From Kastovskya adunca ATA6-11-RM4 (GTDB lineage: Bacteria > Cyanobacteriota > Cyanobacteriia > Cyanobacteriales > Coleofasciculaceae), in assembly GCA_019359445.1 (NCBI GenBank), contig JAHHHJ010000015.1, positions 88,921 to 152,920 of the forward strand: a DNA stretch of 64,000 nt. Reading direction: 5' to 3'. The notes under the pieces are model-generated. The model was given only the letters and a program-made list of their open reading frames with translations, had not been told where the DNA came from and did no database searches. The position numbers and the translations under genes were made by a program. Shown here in pieces: positions 9,330 to 17,891 of this stretch. Each line of letters opens with the position of its first letter. The stretch's first letter is position 1.

Positions 9330-10133
9330 TTAGCGCCCGGTTACTTGGTTCCACTTGGTACGACGTTTGTTAAATTGCTCATCACTGTCAAATGGAGAGC
9401 GATAAATATTAAGTTTTTGCTGCAAAATTAACCAAAAGAATAAAGGATCGTCCGCTAAATATCTTTTCCACAATCTTTTGGGTTCAGATGACAACCGGAA
9501 AAGCCATTCTATCCCTAACTCGCTCATCCACAGAGGAGCTCTTTTGATAGAGCCGGCTTCAAAATCAAGCGTTGCTCCGACAGCTAAGAAGATTTTTATA
9601 TGGGGTAAGCGGTCTTTGTACTTGCAGATCCACTTTTCTTGCTTAGGTGCACCAACTCCGACTGCCAGAACTGTAGCACCCGATTGGTTAATGATTTCAA
9701 TAATTTCTTGGCACTCTTCTTCGTTTTTCTCAAAGCCAAAAGACGGAGAAAGGGAACCAACAACAATTTCTCTCCCAACTTTAGCGTTGATTTTATATCG
9801 AGCTTTATTAGCTACTCCTTCTTTGCCACCTAGTAAAAAAATCTTAATATCTTCATTATTCTGATGGTATGTATAGAAAGCTGGAAAAAGATCAGAACCA
9901 GAAATTTTCTCTTTGATGGGTGAGCCTAAGAATTTTGATGCAAATTGAAGGATTTTGCTATCACACACCCTATAGTTGGCAGTTTGATAAACTTTGATGA
10001 AGTCTGGATCGCTTTGCAACTTGATCAAGTGATCTACATTTGGTGTGAATACAATGCCGCTTTTGAGCTGTTCCAGCAGTTCTACCGTTGATAAATTATT
10101 AAGAGATATATTCAGTAGGTTGACTGTCTTCAT
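9330..10133 (-). CDS. WecG/TagA/CpsF-family glycosyltransferase
   Basis: This 267-residue protein carries the WecG/TagA signatures. These are TPNVDHLIKL near residue 30 with the proposed catalytic aspartate, GVGAPKQEKW in the middle, and AVGATLDFEAGSIKRAPLWM followed by EWLFRLSSEPKRLWKRY near the C-terminus. Family members add N-acetylmannosamine-type or related sugars to undecaprenyl-linked acceptors in teichoic acid, ECA and capsule pathways. It therefore probably adds the second sugar of the exopolysaccharide repeat unit at the membrane face. It is transcribed alone from the 541-base region upstream. The exact sugar is unknown. Confidence 0.92.
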   Translation of the reverse strand: MKTVNLLNISLNNLSTVELLEQLKSGIVFTPNVDHLIKLQSDPDFIKVYQTANYRVCDSKILQFASKFLGSPIKEKISGSDLFPAFYTYHQNNEDIKIFLLGGKEGVANKARYKINAKVGREIVVGSLSPSFGFEKNEEECQEIIEIINQSGATVLAVGVGAPKQEKWICKYKDRLPHIKIFLAVGATLDFEAGSIKRAPLWMSELGIEWLFRLSSEPKRLWKRYLADDPLFFWLILQQKLNIYRSPFDSDEQFNKRRTKWNQVTGR

Positions 10134-10674
10134 TTGGTGTGCACCGTAACTTATAGATTTCTATCGCTTGTGGATAGGGAACAAATTGGATGGATTCAGG
10201 GGAGTGATTTAATAGTTGAAGTAGTTCAGAATTATTAAAGAGTCGTGTTTTGTTAGAGGATTATACTTATTTTGCATAATACTGGGAGATAATGCCAGTA
10301 TTTCTACGGAGCTTTATCAAAAAAGTATATTCTGTTTACACAAACTTTAAAAACATCACTGACTTATGTCCGTTGTATCACTGTACCGCTGGAAAAACTA
10401 TCTTTGATCTAGTCAGACCCGTCTGCCATATGATTAAGAAAAGTTTAAGGTTAGCGCTTTTGTATCTGTAGTCGTAGTGGCTAGCTAAACACAGAGCGCA
10501 AGGTTAGTTTAGTCAAAACCGCATTTTGACTGCATCTGTCGCTAGGAGGAAGCTATTTGTCGAGCCTGCTCAAAATCAGCGATCGCGCTTAACGATTTGG
10601 TTCTTTTGTTGACTATCGAGAATATACGTAGAGGGAAAGCATCGGCAGCGCGATCGCACTTATTCGCCGATTGC
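10134..10674. other. Intergenic region upstream of wecG-like gene and downstream of murF
   Basis: These 541 bases hold no convincing ORF. Two HIP1 sites lie near the murF end. A 7-base-pair hairpin (10512-10518 with 10524-10530) is visible but has no adjacent T-run. The promoter of the WecG-like gene should lie at the left side of the region. Confidence 0.4.
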
Positions 10675-12021
10675 TCATCCCGCCGCGCACAACTGCTTAA
10701 CTACCTGATCTAAGGCAACAGAATGAGAAGCCTTAAAGAGGAGGCGATCGCCAGGTTGCAAAATCTCCTGCAATCGAGCAAGTAACGCCTCATGGGTTGA
10801 AAAACACTCGGAAGAGATGCCACTAGCCCCGGTGGCGATCGCTTGCGCTTCCGGATCGTTAACTAAAACTAGCAGCACATCTAGTTGCAACTGTTCAGCT
10901 TCCCTACCTACTTGTTGATGCAATTCCTCGGAGGCGTCTCCCAATTCCTTCATTGCCCCTAACACGGCAATACGCCTCTTCCCCGGTGTCTCTGCTAGCA
11001 ATTGCAGTGCCGCTAACATAGATTCGGTGCCAGCGTTGTAGGTTTCATCAAGCAATATAATGTCGTTGGGCAACGAGTGAACTGTGGCACGTCCTGCCGG
11101 AAGACTCACAGACAGATTTGTCGCCAACGGCTGCCAATCAATTCCTAAAACTTTCGCCACTGCTAAAGCTGCCAAGAAATTAGAAGCATTATGACGCCCC
11201 GCTAAGGGGAGGGGTAGCTCCATCCCAGCGATACTGAGGGTACTGCTATTAGGCAATTCCCCGCGCAGCTCTCCCCCCTCTAATCCGTAGGTGAGGGTTT
11301 GCCCCTGCCAAACTGTACTGGCTGTGGCAATGAGCAGGGGGTTGTCATGGTTAAGGATTGCCACACTGCTAGTAGGCATTTCCTCTAGTAGTTCGCACTT
11401 AGCGCGGGCGATCGCTTCTTTTGAGCCTAACAATCCAATATGGGCTGTCCCAACGTTTGTAATTACGCCAATCGTGGGAGAGGCAATTTGTGCCAATAGG
11501 GCAATTTGTCCGGCTCCCCGCATTGCCATTTCGATAACGGCATAGTCGTGGTCTGCACTCAATTCCAGCAAGGTTTTGGGAACACCAATTTCGTTGTTGT
11601 AATTGAGCTGCGTTTTCAGGACGTTTCCCGTGGTTGATAGTACGGCGGCAATCAATTCTTTTGTGGTCGTTTTCCCGACGGAACCCGTGACGGCAATAAT
11701 AGGGATATCAAATTGTTTGCGCCACCAACTGGCGATTTGCTGATAAGCCTCAAGTGTGTCCTTTACCAGCAGTTGGGGAACAGGATCGTCCAGTTTATGG
11801 TCTGTAACAGTAGCGATCACCCCTTTCTCAACCGCAGAGACAGCAAACTCATGCCCGTTGAAGTTCTCCCCTCGCAAGGCAATAAATATCTCCCCCGGTT
11901 TCAGACTGCGGGTGTCGGTTGTAATCCCAGTTGACCGTTTTGCCAAGACATCGTCTGAAATATTAAGAGGTGTCGCTGCAATAATATCTACTATTTGTTC
12001 AAGAGGGAGTTGACAAGGCAT
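10675..12021 (-). CDS. murF: UDP-N-acetylmuramoyl-tripeptide--D-alanyl-D-alanine ligase
   Basis: MurF joins D-Ala-D-Ala to UDP-MurNAc-tripeptide with ATP, the last cytoplasmic step of peptidoglycan precursor synthesis. An N-terminal substrate-binding domain includes DTRSLKPGEIFIALRGENFNGHEF. The P-loop VTGSVGKTTTKE is next, then LNYNNEIGVP and ETYNAGTESM of the ligase fold, and a C-terminal domain ends in LLFKASHSVALD. The length of about 448 residues is normal. I prefer the ATG at 12021; the open frame extends to a GTG at 12036, and neither has a clear Shine-Dalgarno sequence. It appears to be monocistronic. Confidence 0.95.
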   Translation of the reverse strand: MPCQLPLEQIVDIIAATPLNISDDVLAKRSTGITTDTRSLKPGEIFIALRGENFNGHEFAVSAVEKGVIATVTDHKLDDPVPQLLVKDTLEAYQQIASWWRKQFDIPIIAVTGSVGKTTTKELIAAVLSTTGNVLKTQLNYNNEIGVPKTLLELSADHDYAVIEMAMRGAGQIALLAQIASPTIGVITNVGTAHIGLLGSKEAIARAKCELLEEMPTSSVAILNHDNPLLIATASTVWQGQTLTYGLEGGELRGELPNSSTLSIAGMELPLPLAGRHNASNFLAALAVAKVLGIDWQPLATNLSVSLPAGRATVHSLPNDIILLDETYNAGTESMLAALQLLAETPGKRRIAVLGAMKELGDASEELHQQVGREAEQLQLDVLLVLVNDPEAQAIATGASGISSECFSTHEALLARLQEILQPGDRLLFKASHSVALDQVVKQLCAAG

Positions 12022-12359
12022 AAGTTCAGCCGTCACAGTTATACAGGATTACGCTGTTTGCGAATTATCTGTCAGTACGACTGTACTAGTACGCAGTGAC
12101 AATTACTTTACTTAATCTTTATCAGTTTGCCGCATATTTGCGGATAACTATTAAGAGTTGGTCAAGATATCCTCTATCAGAGGGGACATATTTTTGCTTA
12201 AAGAACTATCAAGTATACCCTAATATATGGAGGCCTACTACTAAAGTGCAGCAAAATGTTCCTGTCCCTGATCGGCAGGACGATACTTTGAAGCTAGACT
12301 ACCTTCGTAAAACTCATCTTGATGAGCCCTAGCGTTTGCACGTAGGAGGGCTAACTAAA
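12022..12359. other. Divergent intergenic region murF / conserved unknown
   Basis: These 338 bases separate divergent genes and must hold both promoters. A 78-codon plus-strand frame inside (12096-12332) has no recognisable features and I do not call it. The only clear signal is the ribosome-binding site AGGAGGG at 12344-12350. Confidence 0.4.
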
Positions 12360-13634
12360 GTGACTACTTGGACAGACTCTTACATTAGACAAACTAGCCC
12401 GGAAGAACAGCAGCTATACGATCACTTGCTCTACTACGTGCAAGTGGAGTCACCTGACGAGCTAATTGAGCGGTTTCGCTACCTCTTTATGGGAGGAGCG
12501 AGATATCATGAACCGCAAATTTGGCTGGCGCTAGAAACGGTGGCGACTTCTAAGCGTGCTGAACAAGAATTCAAGTTTGTCTTAAACCGTTGCTGCCACA
12601 TTTTAATCAATCGCTGGCAGATGCAACCTCACCTACAAGGCTCAATCCCAGAATTAGTCGCCTTGTTTGAGAATCCACCACCTGTGGGAGCCGTTTACTC
12701 TCGTGGGGCAAGGCGTTTGCGGCAATTGCTGAAGCTGTTTACAGAAACCGAGCAATTTTTGACCCTGCGACGTTTAGCACAAGTAATGAGCGAAACAGCT
12801 GCAACGACTGGCAGTGACTCCAACCCAGTTGGCACGCTGATTTGTCGCTATCCCTATTTGTACGAGCATTGTCTATTGAGTGAGGATAGCAGCTATGAGC
12901 ATCAGCAAACAGTACGACAAATTCAATCACGAGTACAACGGCGTTTTGAGTTGGACTTGTCGCAGTATGTAACCTATCAGGTGCGACGGGCGCAATCGAT
13001 GAAGAGCCAGTCCCCCAATAGCCGGATTATCCAACCTGTGAATAATCCCACCCTATTAAGCGATCGCGAGCTAGGAGCTGCCCTCAAGCAATTTGTCGGC
13101 AAAGTGCAAGGTGCCGACACCTACCGGGATATTGCTCAAAGTTTTCTCACCCACAGTAGCCAAGCCTCCTCCTACAGTGCCTTTAAGGACGACTTATACG
13201 AATACCTGACGGCGACAATCGACCCCGCCTATGGAAAACGCCAATTTAACGACCGCCTGTATAACCATCTGCAAAAAACGCTGGCTCATAACGATTCGCA
13301 GAAGCCAACTGAATTTCTGATCATCCGGACTTGCAGCCAGTTATTGAACTTCCTGGTGGTCGAAAGCCCCCAACGTCCGAATCACTTCGTTTTTGTTGAC
13401 TTGATTACCAACTTAGGGGCAACCTTCACAACTGGCTTATTACTGAAAATTGTCCTGCTCTGCCGTAAAGTCAAACCTTACTTAGAAAAACGCTTTGCCA
13501 TTTTATTTAACCACTACGAGTCATCGGCAAAAGATGGTGTGCCGTGGTTGGTTAAATCCTTAGAGTATTTAAATGTTGCCTTAAGCGTCCACTTTGGCTC
13601 CGCCGATTTATCCTGTTTGAGTCAGATTATGTAA
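12360..13634 (+). CDS. Conserved cyanobacterial protein of unknown function
   Basis: I do not recognise a named domain in this soluble protein of about 424 residues. It is rich in hydrophobic/charged alternation typical of an all-helical fold, and has no signal peptide or membrane segment. The GTG at 12360 is chosen because AGGAGGG ends 9 bases upstream; an in-frame TTG at 12336 would ignore that site. Features such as ELIERFRYLFMGGARY and IRTCSQLLNFLVVE look conserved-type rather than random, and codon use resembles neighbouring genes. It stands between murF (divergent) and pth (convergent). The function is unknown; HEAT-like helical repeats are possible but not demonstrated. Confidence 0.8.
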   Translation: MTTWTDSYIRQTSPEEQQLYDHLLYYVQVESPDELIERFRYLFMGGARYHEPQIWLALETVATSKRAEQEFKFVLNRCCHILINRWQMQPHLQGSIPELVALFENPPPVGAVYSRGARRLRQLLKLFTETEQFLTLRRLAQVMSETAATTGSDSNPVGTLICRYPYLYEHCLLSEDSSYEHQQTVRQIQSRVQRRFELDLSQYVTYQVRRAQSMKSQSPNSRIIQPVNNPTLLSDRELGAALKQFVGKVQGADTYRDIAQSFLTHSSQASSYSAFKDDLYEYLTATIDPAYGKRQFNDRLYNHLQKTLAHNDSQKPTEFLIIRTCSQLLNFLVVESPQRPNHFVFVDLITNLGATFTTGLLLKIVLLCRKVKPYLEKRFAILFNHYESSAKDGVPWLVKSLEYLNVALSVHFGSADLSCLSQIM

Positions 13635-13635
13635 A

Positions 13636-13670
13636 GAAGTGTGAAGTGTGAAAGATGAAGTATGAAAGGA
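13636..13670. repeat. Short heptanucleotide-type tandem repeat (STRR-like)
   Basis: Degenerate copies of a GTGAAGT/ATGAAGT-type heptamer lie in the short gap between two convergent genes. The same family recurs in longer form at 26513-26594 and 55687-55766. Confidence 0.7.
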
Positions 13671-13707
13671 ATAAGCGCTACTTGTTAATTGCTACTTTGC
13701 CGAGCAA

Positions 13708-14331
13708 TTACGACTCTAAACTGACAGTCCGACTGTTATAGAGACTCATTGCTTTTGCCACACCTTGCTTGAGGGCAACTTCTACGGTATCCAGAACAAG
13801 GGGGAGAACTTCTGCCATGATTTGGGCTTCCTTGGGGGAAAATCGCCCTAAAACATGACCAATTGTGTCCTGATCTTCGCTAGTCTTGCCAATGCCAATC
13901 CGTAGGCGGGGGAAATTCTGAGTACCGAGATGAGCGATCGCTGACTTCATCCCGTTATGCCCACCTGCCGAACCCGACAGCCGCATCCGCAAGCGTCCCA
14001 CAGGCAAATCCATATCGTCATAAATTACCAGCACCGATTCCGGCGGTAACTTATACCAATCGATCGCCGCCCGCATCGCCTGTCCAGAGCGATTCATGTA
14101 AGTCAACGGCTTCAGCAGGCGGATTTTATCTCCATGTATCCCCCGACCTTCCCCAACCATTGCCTGAAAGCGGCGATTTTCATTCCAAGAAATCTGCGTC
14201 CGACGCGCCAAAGCATCCACCGCATCAAACCCAATGTTGTGCCGCGTCTTGTCATACTTCGGTTCAGGATTTCCCAAACCTACAATCAACTGGGGAATTA
14301 CCAACTGTCCTGCCGAGCTTTCTTCTGCCAT
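13708..14331 (-). CDS. pth: Peptidyl-tRNA hydrolase
   Basis: Pth hydrolyses the ester bond of peptidyl-tRNAs released from stalled ribosomes. The bacterial family motifs are all present: LIVGLGNPEPKYDKTRHNIG with the catalytic histidine, LLKPLTYMNRSGQAM, VIYDDMDLPVGRLRMR with the catalytic aspartate, and GGHNGMKSAIAHLGT. The ATG at 14331 follows GGAAGG closely, and an in-frame TTG at 14340 is the alternative. The 207-residue length is slightly above the ~190 typical of the family because of a short N-terminal extension. The haem-pathway gene upstream is on the same strand, 63 bases away. Confidence 0.95.
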   Translation of the reverse strand: MAEESSAGQLVIPQLIVGLGNPEPKYDKTRHNIGFDAVDALARRTQISWNENRRFQAMVGEGRGIHGDKIRLLKPLTYMNRSGQAMRAAIDWYKLPPESVLVIYDDMDLPVGRLRMRLSGSAGGHNGMKSAIAHLGTQNFPRLRIGIGKTSEDQDTIGHVLGRFSPKEAQIMAEVLPLVLDTVEVALKQGVAKAMSLYNSRTVSLES

Positions 14332-14394
14332 ACCTTCCAATCAAGCCAACCCTAACTGTTTTAACGCAAAGTAACTCCGCGTTAAAAACAAACC

Positions 14395-15816
14395 CTAAAC
14401 CGAAGCCTGCAAATATTTAGAAACCTCCGCCGCCCTTTTTTGGGCGCGAGTCACGCAGTCTCCCAAAGAAACGCCATCAATGAAATTACTACATAAATAA
14501 AGCCCCGGCATCTGCTCAAGACCTCGATTAATTGCTTCTAAGCGTTCTTGATGCCCCAAAGTGTACTGAGGAATTGCTCGCTTCCACAGATGCACCGCCA
14601 AAACTTTCGGTTGTACATCCTGCGCTAAAAGAATTTGCCGCAAGTCATTATGCACTTCTTGGACAATCTGCTCCTGATCTAGTTCGGCAATTTTCGGGTC
14701 AGTTGCGCCGCCAATAAAGTTCGTCAAAATCTGCCATCCTGGGGGCGTACGACCTTCAAACAGCGTTGAAGACCAGATCGTCCCTAGGGTGCGAATCCCT
14801 TGATGGCGGGGAATTAAGTTGCCAAAGCCTTGTAAGGGTCGTCCTACCGCTGAATCTGGATAAGCCAGCACCACACAAGCCACAGGCGGGTAAGGAATCG
14901 CTTGTAACGCTTGGCTAACGGTGGGGAGAAGCGGTTGTAACAACTTTGCCGTTACATCACCGGGGGTTGTGAGGACAACGCTGCGGGCTTCGATTTGGCG
15001 ATCGCCTTCTGGGGTGGAAAATTCTGCGATATAGGTTTGCTGCTCTGTGGGGCGCAACTGGGTCAACGTCCAGTTAAGTTTAACCGCACCATCCAAACGA
15101 GAGGCGATCGCCTCTGGAAGCGCCCCTAACCCTTCCCTAAATGACCCTAATTCTCCAGGCTTCGTTTGGGGAATGTTCGCATCCTGCGCCTCTACTGTTT
15201 TCGGCTTCTGTCGCCGCTGAAGAATCGCTCCTGCCACCAGCCCACCTCCCACATCGGCAAGCTGAGTGATGCGCCGAAAGGCAGCATCTGCACTCAACTG
15301 ATGCACATCCCCCGCATACACCCCAGAAACAAAGGGAGCAACCAGGCGTTCTGCCACCTCTGTACCCAGATGACGACGGAAAAACTGCGCTACCGTTTCT
15401 TTGCCTCCCTGCTGGGCTAACTCGCTACCGCTTGGGGGACTGACAAAGCCCAGCGCCCCGGTTAAGGCTCGCAATTTTCCCCGCCAGCTCAAAAGCTGAG
15501 ATGTCACGGCGGCGGGAGGATTCATCGGTACGGGCAGAAGTTGACCTTTCCAGTAAACATAGCGGGGTAACCGCCGATCTGCCAGTACCAACTCGTCTTT
15601 TAGTCCCACCTCTACAGCCAAGCGAAGTAATGCTGGACTCGGAGAAAAACTTGTCGGCCCTTCTTCCCAAAGAAATCCAGCCACTCGATTGGTGGTAATG
15701 TTCCCTCCGACTCGTCCTTGGCGTTCTGTCACCAAAACTTGCCGCGCATCTTTCTGTAGGGCGTGAGCCAAGCTGAGGCCGCTAATTCCCGCCCCAACAA
15801 TCAAGGTGTCTATCAC
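14395..15816 (-). CDS. hemG: Protoporphyrinogen oxidase, oxygen-dependent HemY type
   Basis: This FAD enzyme oxidises protoporphyrinogen IX to protoporphyrin IX, the last common step of haem and chlorophyll synthesis. The N-terminus LIVGAGISGLSLAHAL is the dinucleotide-binding fold and is followed by GGNITTNRVAGFLWEEGPTSF. PFVSGVYAGDVHQLS and the C-terminal LYLCSNFIDGVSLGDCV, which contacts FAD, are typical of the HemY/plant PPO family. The start is GTG. At 473 residues it matches the family. Many cyanobacteria use HemJ instead, so presence of a HemY type is lineage-informative. Databases use either hemG or hemY for this family; it is not the flavodoxin-like HemG of E. coli. Confidence 0.93.
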   Translation of the reverse strand: MIDTLIVGAGISGLSLAHALQKDARQVLVTERQGRVGGNITTNRVAGFLWEEGPTSFSPSPALLRLAVEVGLKDELVLADRRLPRYVYWKGQLLPVPMNPPAAVTSQLLSWRGKLRALTGALGFVSPPSGSELAQQGGKETVAQFFRRHLGTEVAERLVAPFVSGVYAGDVHQLSADAAFRRITQLADVGGGLVAGAILQRRQKPKTVEAQDANIPQTKPGELGSFREGLGALPEAIASRLDGAVKLNWTLTQLRPTEQQTYIAEFSTPEGDRQIEARSVVLTTPGDVTAKLLQPLLPTVSQALQAIPYPPVACVVLAYPDSAVGRPLQGFGNLIPRHQGIRTLGTIWSSTLFEGRTPPGWQILTNFIGGATDPKIAELDQEQIVQEVHNDLRQILLAQDVQPKVLAVHLWKRAIPQYTLGHQERLEAINRGLEQMPGLYLCSNFIDGVSLGDCVTRAQKRAAEVSKYLQASV

Positions 15817-15951
15817 GGTCGATCAACTCGCTAAAAACTAACTCATCAGCAGACACTGCCTAGGAAAACTCTGCCGCCGTTACCGTTGACGCTCGTTTTC
15901 GGACTTGAAGCCTCTTTGTAGCTTCCAGTTCTTAGCCCTTGGCTGCTAAAT

Positions 15952-16176
15952 CTAGGCAGGATGCTGAAACAACGATTCTAGATATACGCGAGCACAAGCG
16001 CGGTAACTTTGGGTGGCTTCCGGTGTCTTGCCACTTCCATTTTGGAGCAAAAACAGCGACAACGCGGCGGCAAATACCCGGTCTTGATCCCAATTGGGAT
16101 GAGTTTCCAGGTAGCGCTTTAAGGATTCGTGCAAGTCTTCGGGAATTTCGGCAAGGATACTGACGGTTGCATTCAT
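15952..16176 (-). CDS. DUF2811 small conserved cyanobacterial protein
   Basis: This 74-residue protein starts with MNATVSILAEIPEDLHESL and continues with HPNWDQDRVFAAALSLFLLQNG. I recognise this as the DUF2811 family of small cyanobacterial proteins. The N-terminal half looks like a ribbon-helix-helix-type or short alpha/beta domain, but no biochemical function is known to me. There is no signal peptide or membrane segment. It lies upstream of the PPO gene on the same strand (135 bases away) and next to a long gene-poor region. Confidence 0.8.
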   Translation of the reverse strand: MNATVSILAEIPEDLHESLKRYLETHPNWDQDRVFAAALSLFLLQNGSGKTPEATQSYRACARVYLESLFQHPA

Positions 16177-16530
16177 AGTGAGCTACTCAAATCTGAGGGA
16201 TAGTGAAGACAATCTGACTTCCAGCGTCTTTGCTAAAAGCACAAAAACATCGAACTTGGGAAAAGCCCCGGCGTTTACCGCTATGGGGTCAGCCTAAGTC
16301 AGAAGGTTTTAGTTGTTGGTCGCACCATTGTCTGCTGAGATGGGGTGGGGTTGTCAATGCTGCGAAATGTTACAACCACGGCTAAACCCTAAAAAGCCAC
16401 ACGAGAGAATCAGGGTTACAGCCCGATCCCCGTTACACAACTTTACAAGTAGAGGTACCTTACGGCAGCGGGACAGGTGATGAATAGTATCCCCAGTAAA
16501 ACCTGAAGACCCGATCCCAGCGTGTAGTCC

Positions 16531-16602
16531 TGTGGAAAACTTACAGTAACTTGTGGAAAAGCTTTGGTCTTTTTGTGGAAACCCTGGGGAATCTGTGGGG
16601 GA
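16531..16602. promoter_or_regulatory. Cluster of DnaA-box-like sites
   Basis: TGTGGAAAA occurs at 16531-16539 and 16552-16560. Its one-mismatch form TGTGGAAAC is at 16574-16582, and a weaker TGTGGGGGA is at 16594-16602. All four are in the same orientation with 20-22-base spacing. The complement TTTTCCACA is the DnaA box described for cyanobacterial origins. An AT-rich stretch starts about 10 bases to the right. An origin-like or DnaA-titrating site is inferred. Confidence 0.5.
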
Positions 16603-16646
16603 AATCAGCGGCAAAAAATAAGAATTGCAAACCTCTAAAAAAGTTT

Positions 16647-16681
16647 AGCGATCGCCAGTTGTCTCTCAACCAGCGATCGCT
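16647..16681. repeat. HIP1-based inverted repeat
   Basis: Two HIP1 octamers face each other in a 15-base-pair near-perfect stem (13 of 15 pairs) around the 5-base loop TCTCT. It lies between the DnaA-box cluster and the DUF4112 gene. It could form a hairpin in either transcript, but no T-run follows. Confidence 0.55.
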
Positions 16682-16767
16682 CATCTCAAACTTCGACTGA
16701 AGGGCTTGGACTCCCAGTCCGCCACAAACAGCGGTCGTGCCGCCATCCTCAGAGTGCCAGCACACTA

Positions 16768-17178
16768 TTACTTCTGGGCAATTAATTCCTGAACTTCTGG
16801 CGAGTGAGAAGCCGCTTCTTCAAGTTCGGGATCAAATTCCTGGAGGTGTTTCTCAAGAATTTCCAAATTCCGAATGTTTGACTTGTAGTAAGCGTCAAAT
16901 AAGTCACCCGCTAAGGGGATTGTGCCCACAACCGCTTCTAAGCCAACATTAAAGAGCATTTTTTTCAAGTTTTGGCGCGATATACCCAGCTGCGTTGCTT
17001 GATAAATAATGTATGCTGAAAATCCGGCGCTGACTAAATCTCCAGCACCAGGAAATAAGCCAAGGATAGGGTCTAATCCAATGCGAAAGTTGATTCCTGG
17101 GATACGAATGGCAGTATCCATCAGGCGGCTCAAGCGACGGATGTGCTTAAGAGTAGCGAGACGTTCATCAGTGTTCAT
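16768..17178 (-). CDS. DUF4112 domain protein
   Basis: This protein of about 136 residues matches DUF4112. It has LSRLMDTAIRIPGINFRIGLDPILGLFPGAGDLVSAG, a hydrophobic stretch SAYIIYQATQLG, and the repeat-like VVGTIPLAGDLFDAYYKSNIRN. The two glycine/proline-rich hairpins, FPGAGD and IPLAGD, suggest membrane-associated re-entrant segments. The function is unknown. The ATG at 17178 is preferred over an in-frame GTG at 17196, without a strong ribosome-binding site for either. The C-terminal ~30 residues are acidic and probably disordered. Confidence 0.85.
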   Translation of the reverse strand: MNTDERLATLKHIRRLSRLMDTAIRIPGINFRIGLDPILGLFPGAGDLVSAGFSAYIIYQATQLGISRQNLKKMLFNVGLEAVVGTIPLAGDLFDAYYKSNIRNLEILEKHLQEFDPELEEAASHSPEVQELIAQK

Positions 17179-17891
17179 AATTAGTAAGGTTGCCACATTT
17201 TATTAAGTCTTGTCTTATATCTGAAGAAAGAAATAAGCCTGTAAATAGGGGCAGTTTGTAGCGCTCCCCTGAGGCATTCGTCTTTGTAATAAGTTTCTTG
17301 AATAAAAGTAGCGATCGCCTTTTTTGAGATTTTAGCAAACTGATTTAAATAGTCAGCCAATTACTCAACTACAGATTAATTGAGATTTAAACGCAGGTTT
17401 ACCCCGGACATATACCGGAAGTACACCCTGAATTTGTATACTTTGAAACTGCCAATTTTCTAAAATCGTGGCTTTTTTACTCCACCCCGTTTTATTTTCA
17501 AAAGGGAGAATAATCATCGAACTAGATTCAGTAGGACGGCTGTTTAGGCAGCATTGATCTCCCTACTAATTCGAGTTTTTCCAGGGATTTAAGCAATTTT
17601 AACCGACTTCTGTACTTATCAAACTGTAATTAATTAATTACTTCTGCCAAGTTGCACTGGTTTTCCAAATACCATCTGAGTGCTTCAAATCTTGCAACAT
17701 TTCTCTTCGAGACATTCATGAAGAAATAATTTGGCATACTCTTCCAATGTTCAAACCTAGGAAAGATGCAGACAATCTCTTCTACCCAGGATGCTATTCA
17801 CTAGGTGTGAATTTTACAGCACTAAAACATCCATCCTTAAAGTAATCTCAGTATTACGCTGAATGAATAGAACTTGGACGAGGGACACATC
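17179..17891. other. Long intergenic region upstream of the repeat protein gene
   Basis: About 700 mostly AT-rich bases separate two divergent genes. I see no ORF with family features, tRNA, array or terminator here. The right-hand end should hold the promoter of the 1051-residue protein gene, whose ribosome-binding site GAGGG lies at 17880-17884. Confidence 0.4.

Larger units (their letters stand above)
16177..16767. other. Gene-free region with structured segments
   Basis: No gene is called in these 591 bases. The region contains a cluster of four DnaA-box-like sites (16531-16602), an A-rich stretch just to the right, and a strong hairpin built from two HIP1 sites (16647-16681). Further left (about 16262-16300), a GC-rich inverted segment beginning at CCCCGGCG could fold. 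I could not match the region to RNase P, SRP, tmRNA or 6S RNA motifs. Confidence 0.5.

Noticed and set aside
9459..9480. TTTTCCACA match as a replication site
   Set aside because: It lies inside the WecG-like coding sequence and is a lone match.
12096..12332. 78-codon plus-strand ORF before the conserved unknown gene
   Set aside because: It lacks domain features and a clear ribosome-binding site, and it ends just before the strong site of the next gene.
16200..16520. RNase P, SRP, tmRNA or 6S RNA gene
   Set aside because: I looked for the conserved core motifs of each on both strands and found none. The region folds in places, but no family can be assigned.
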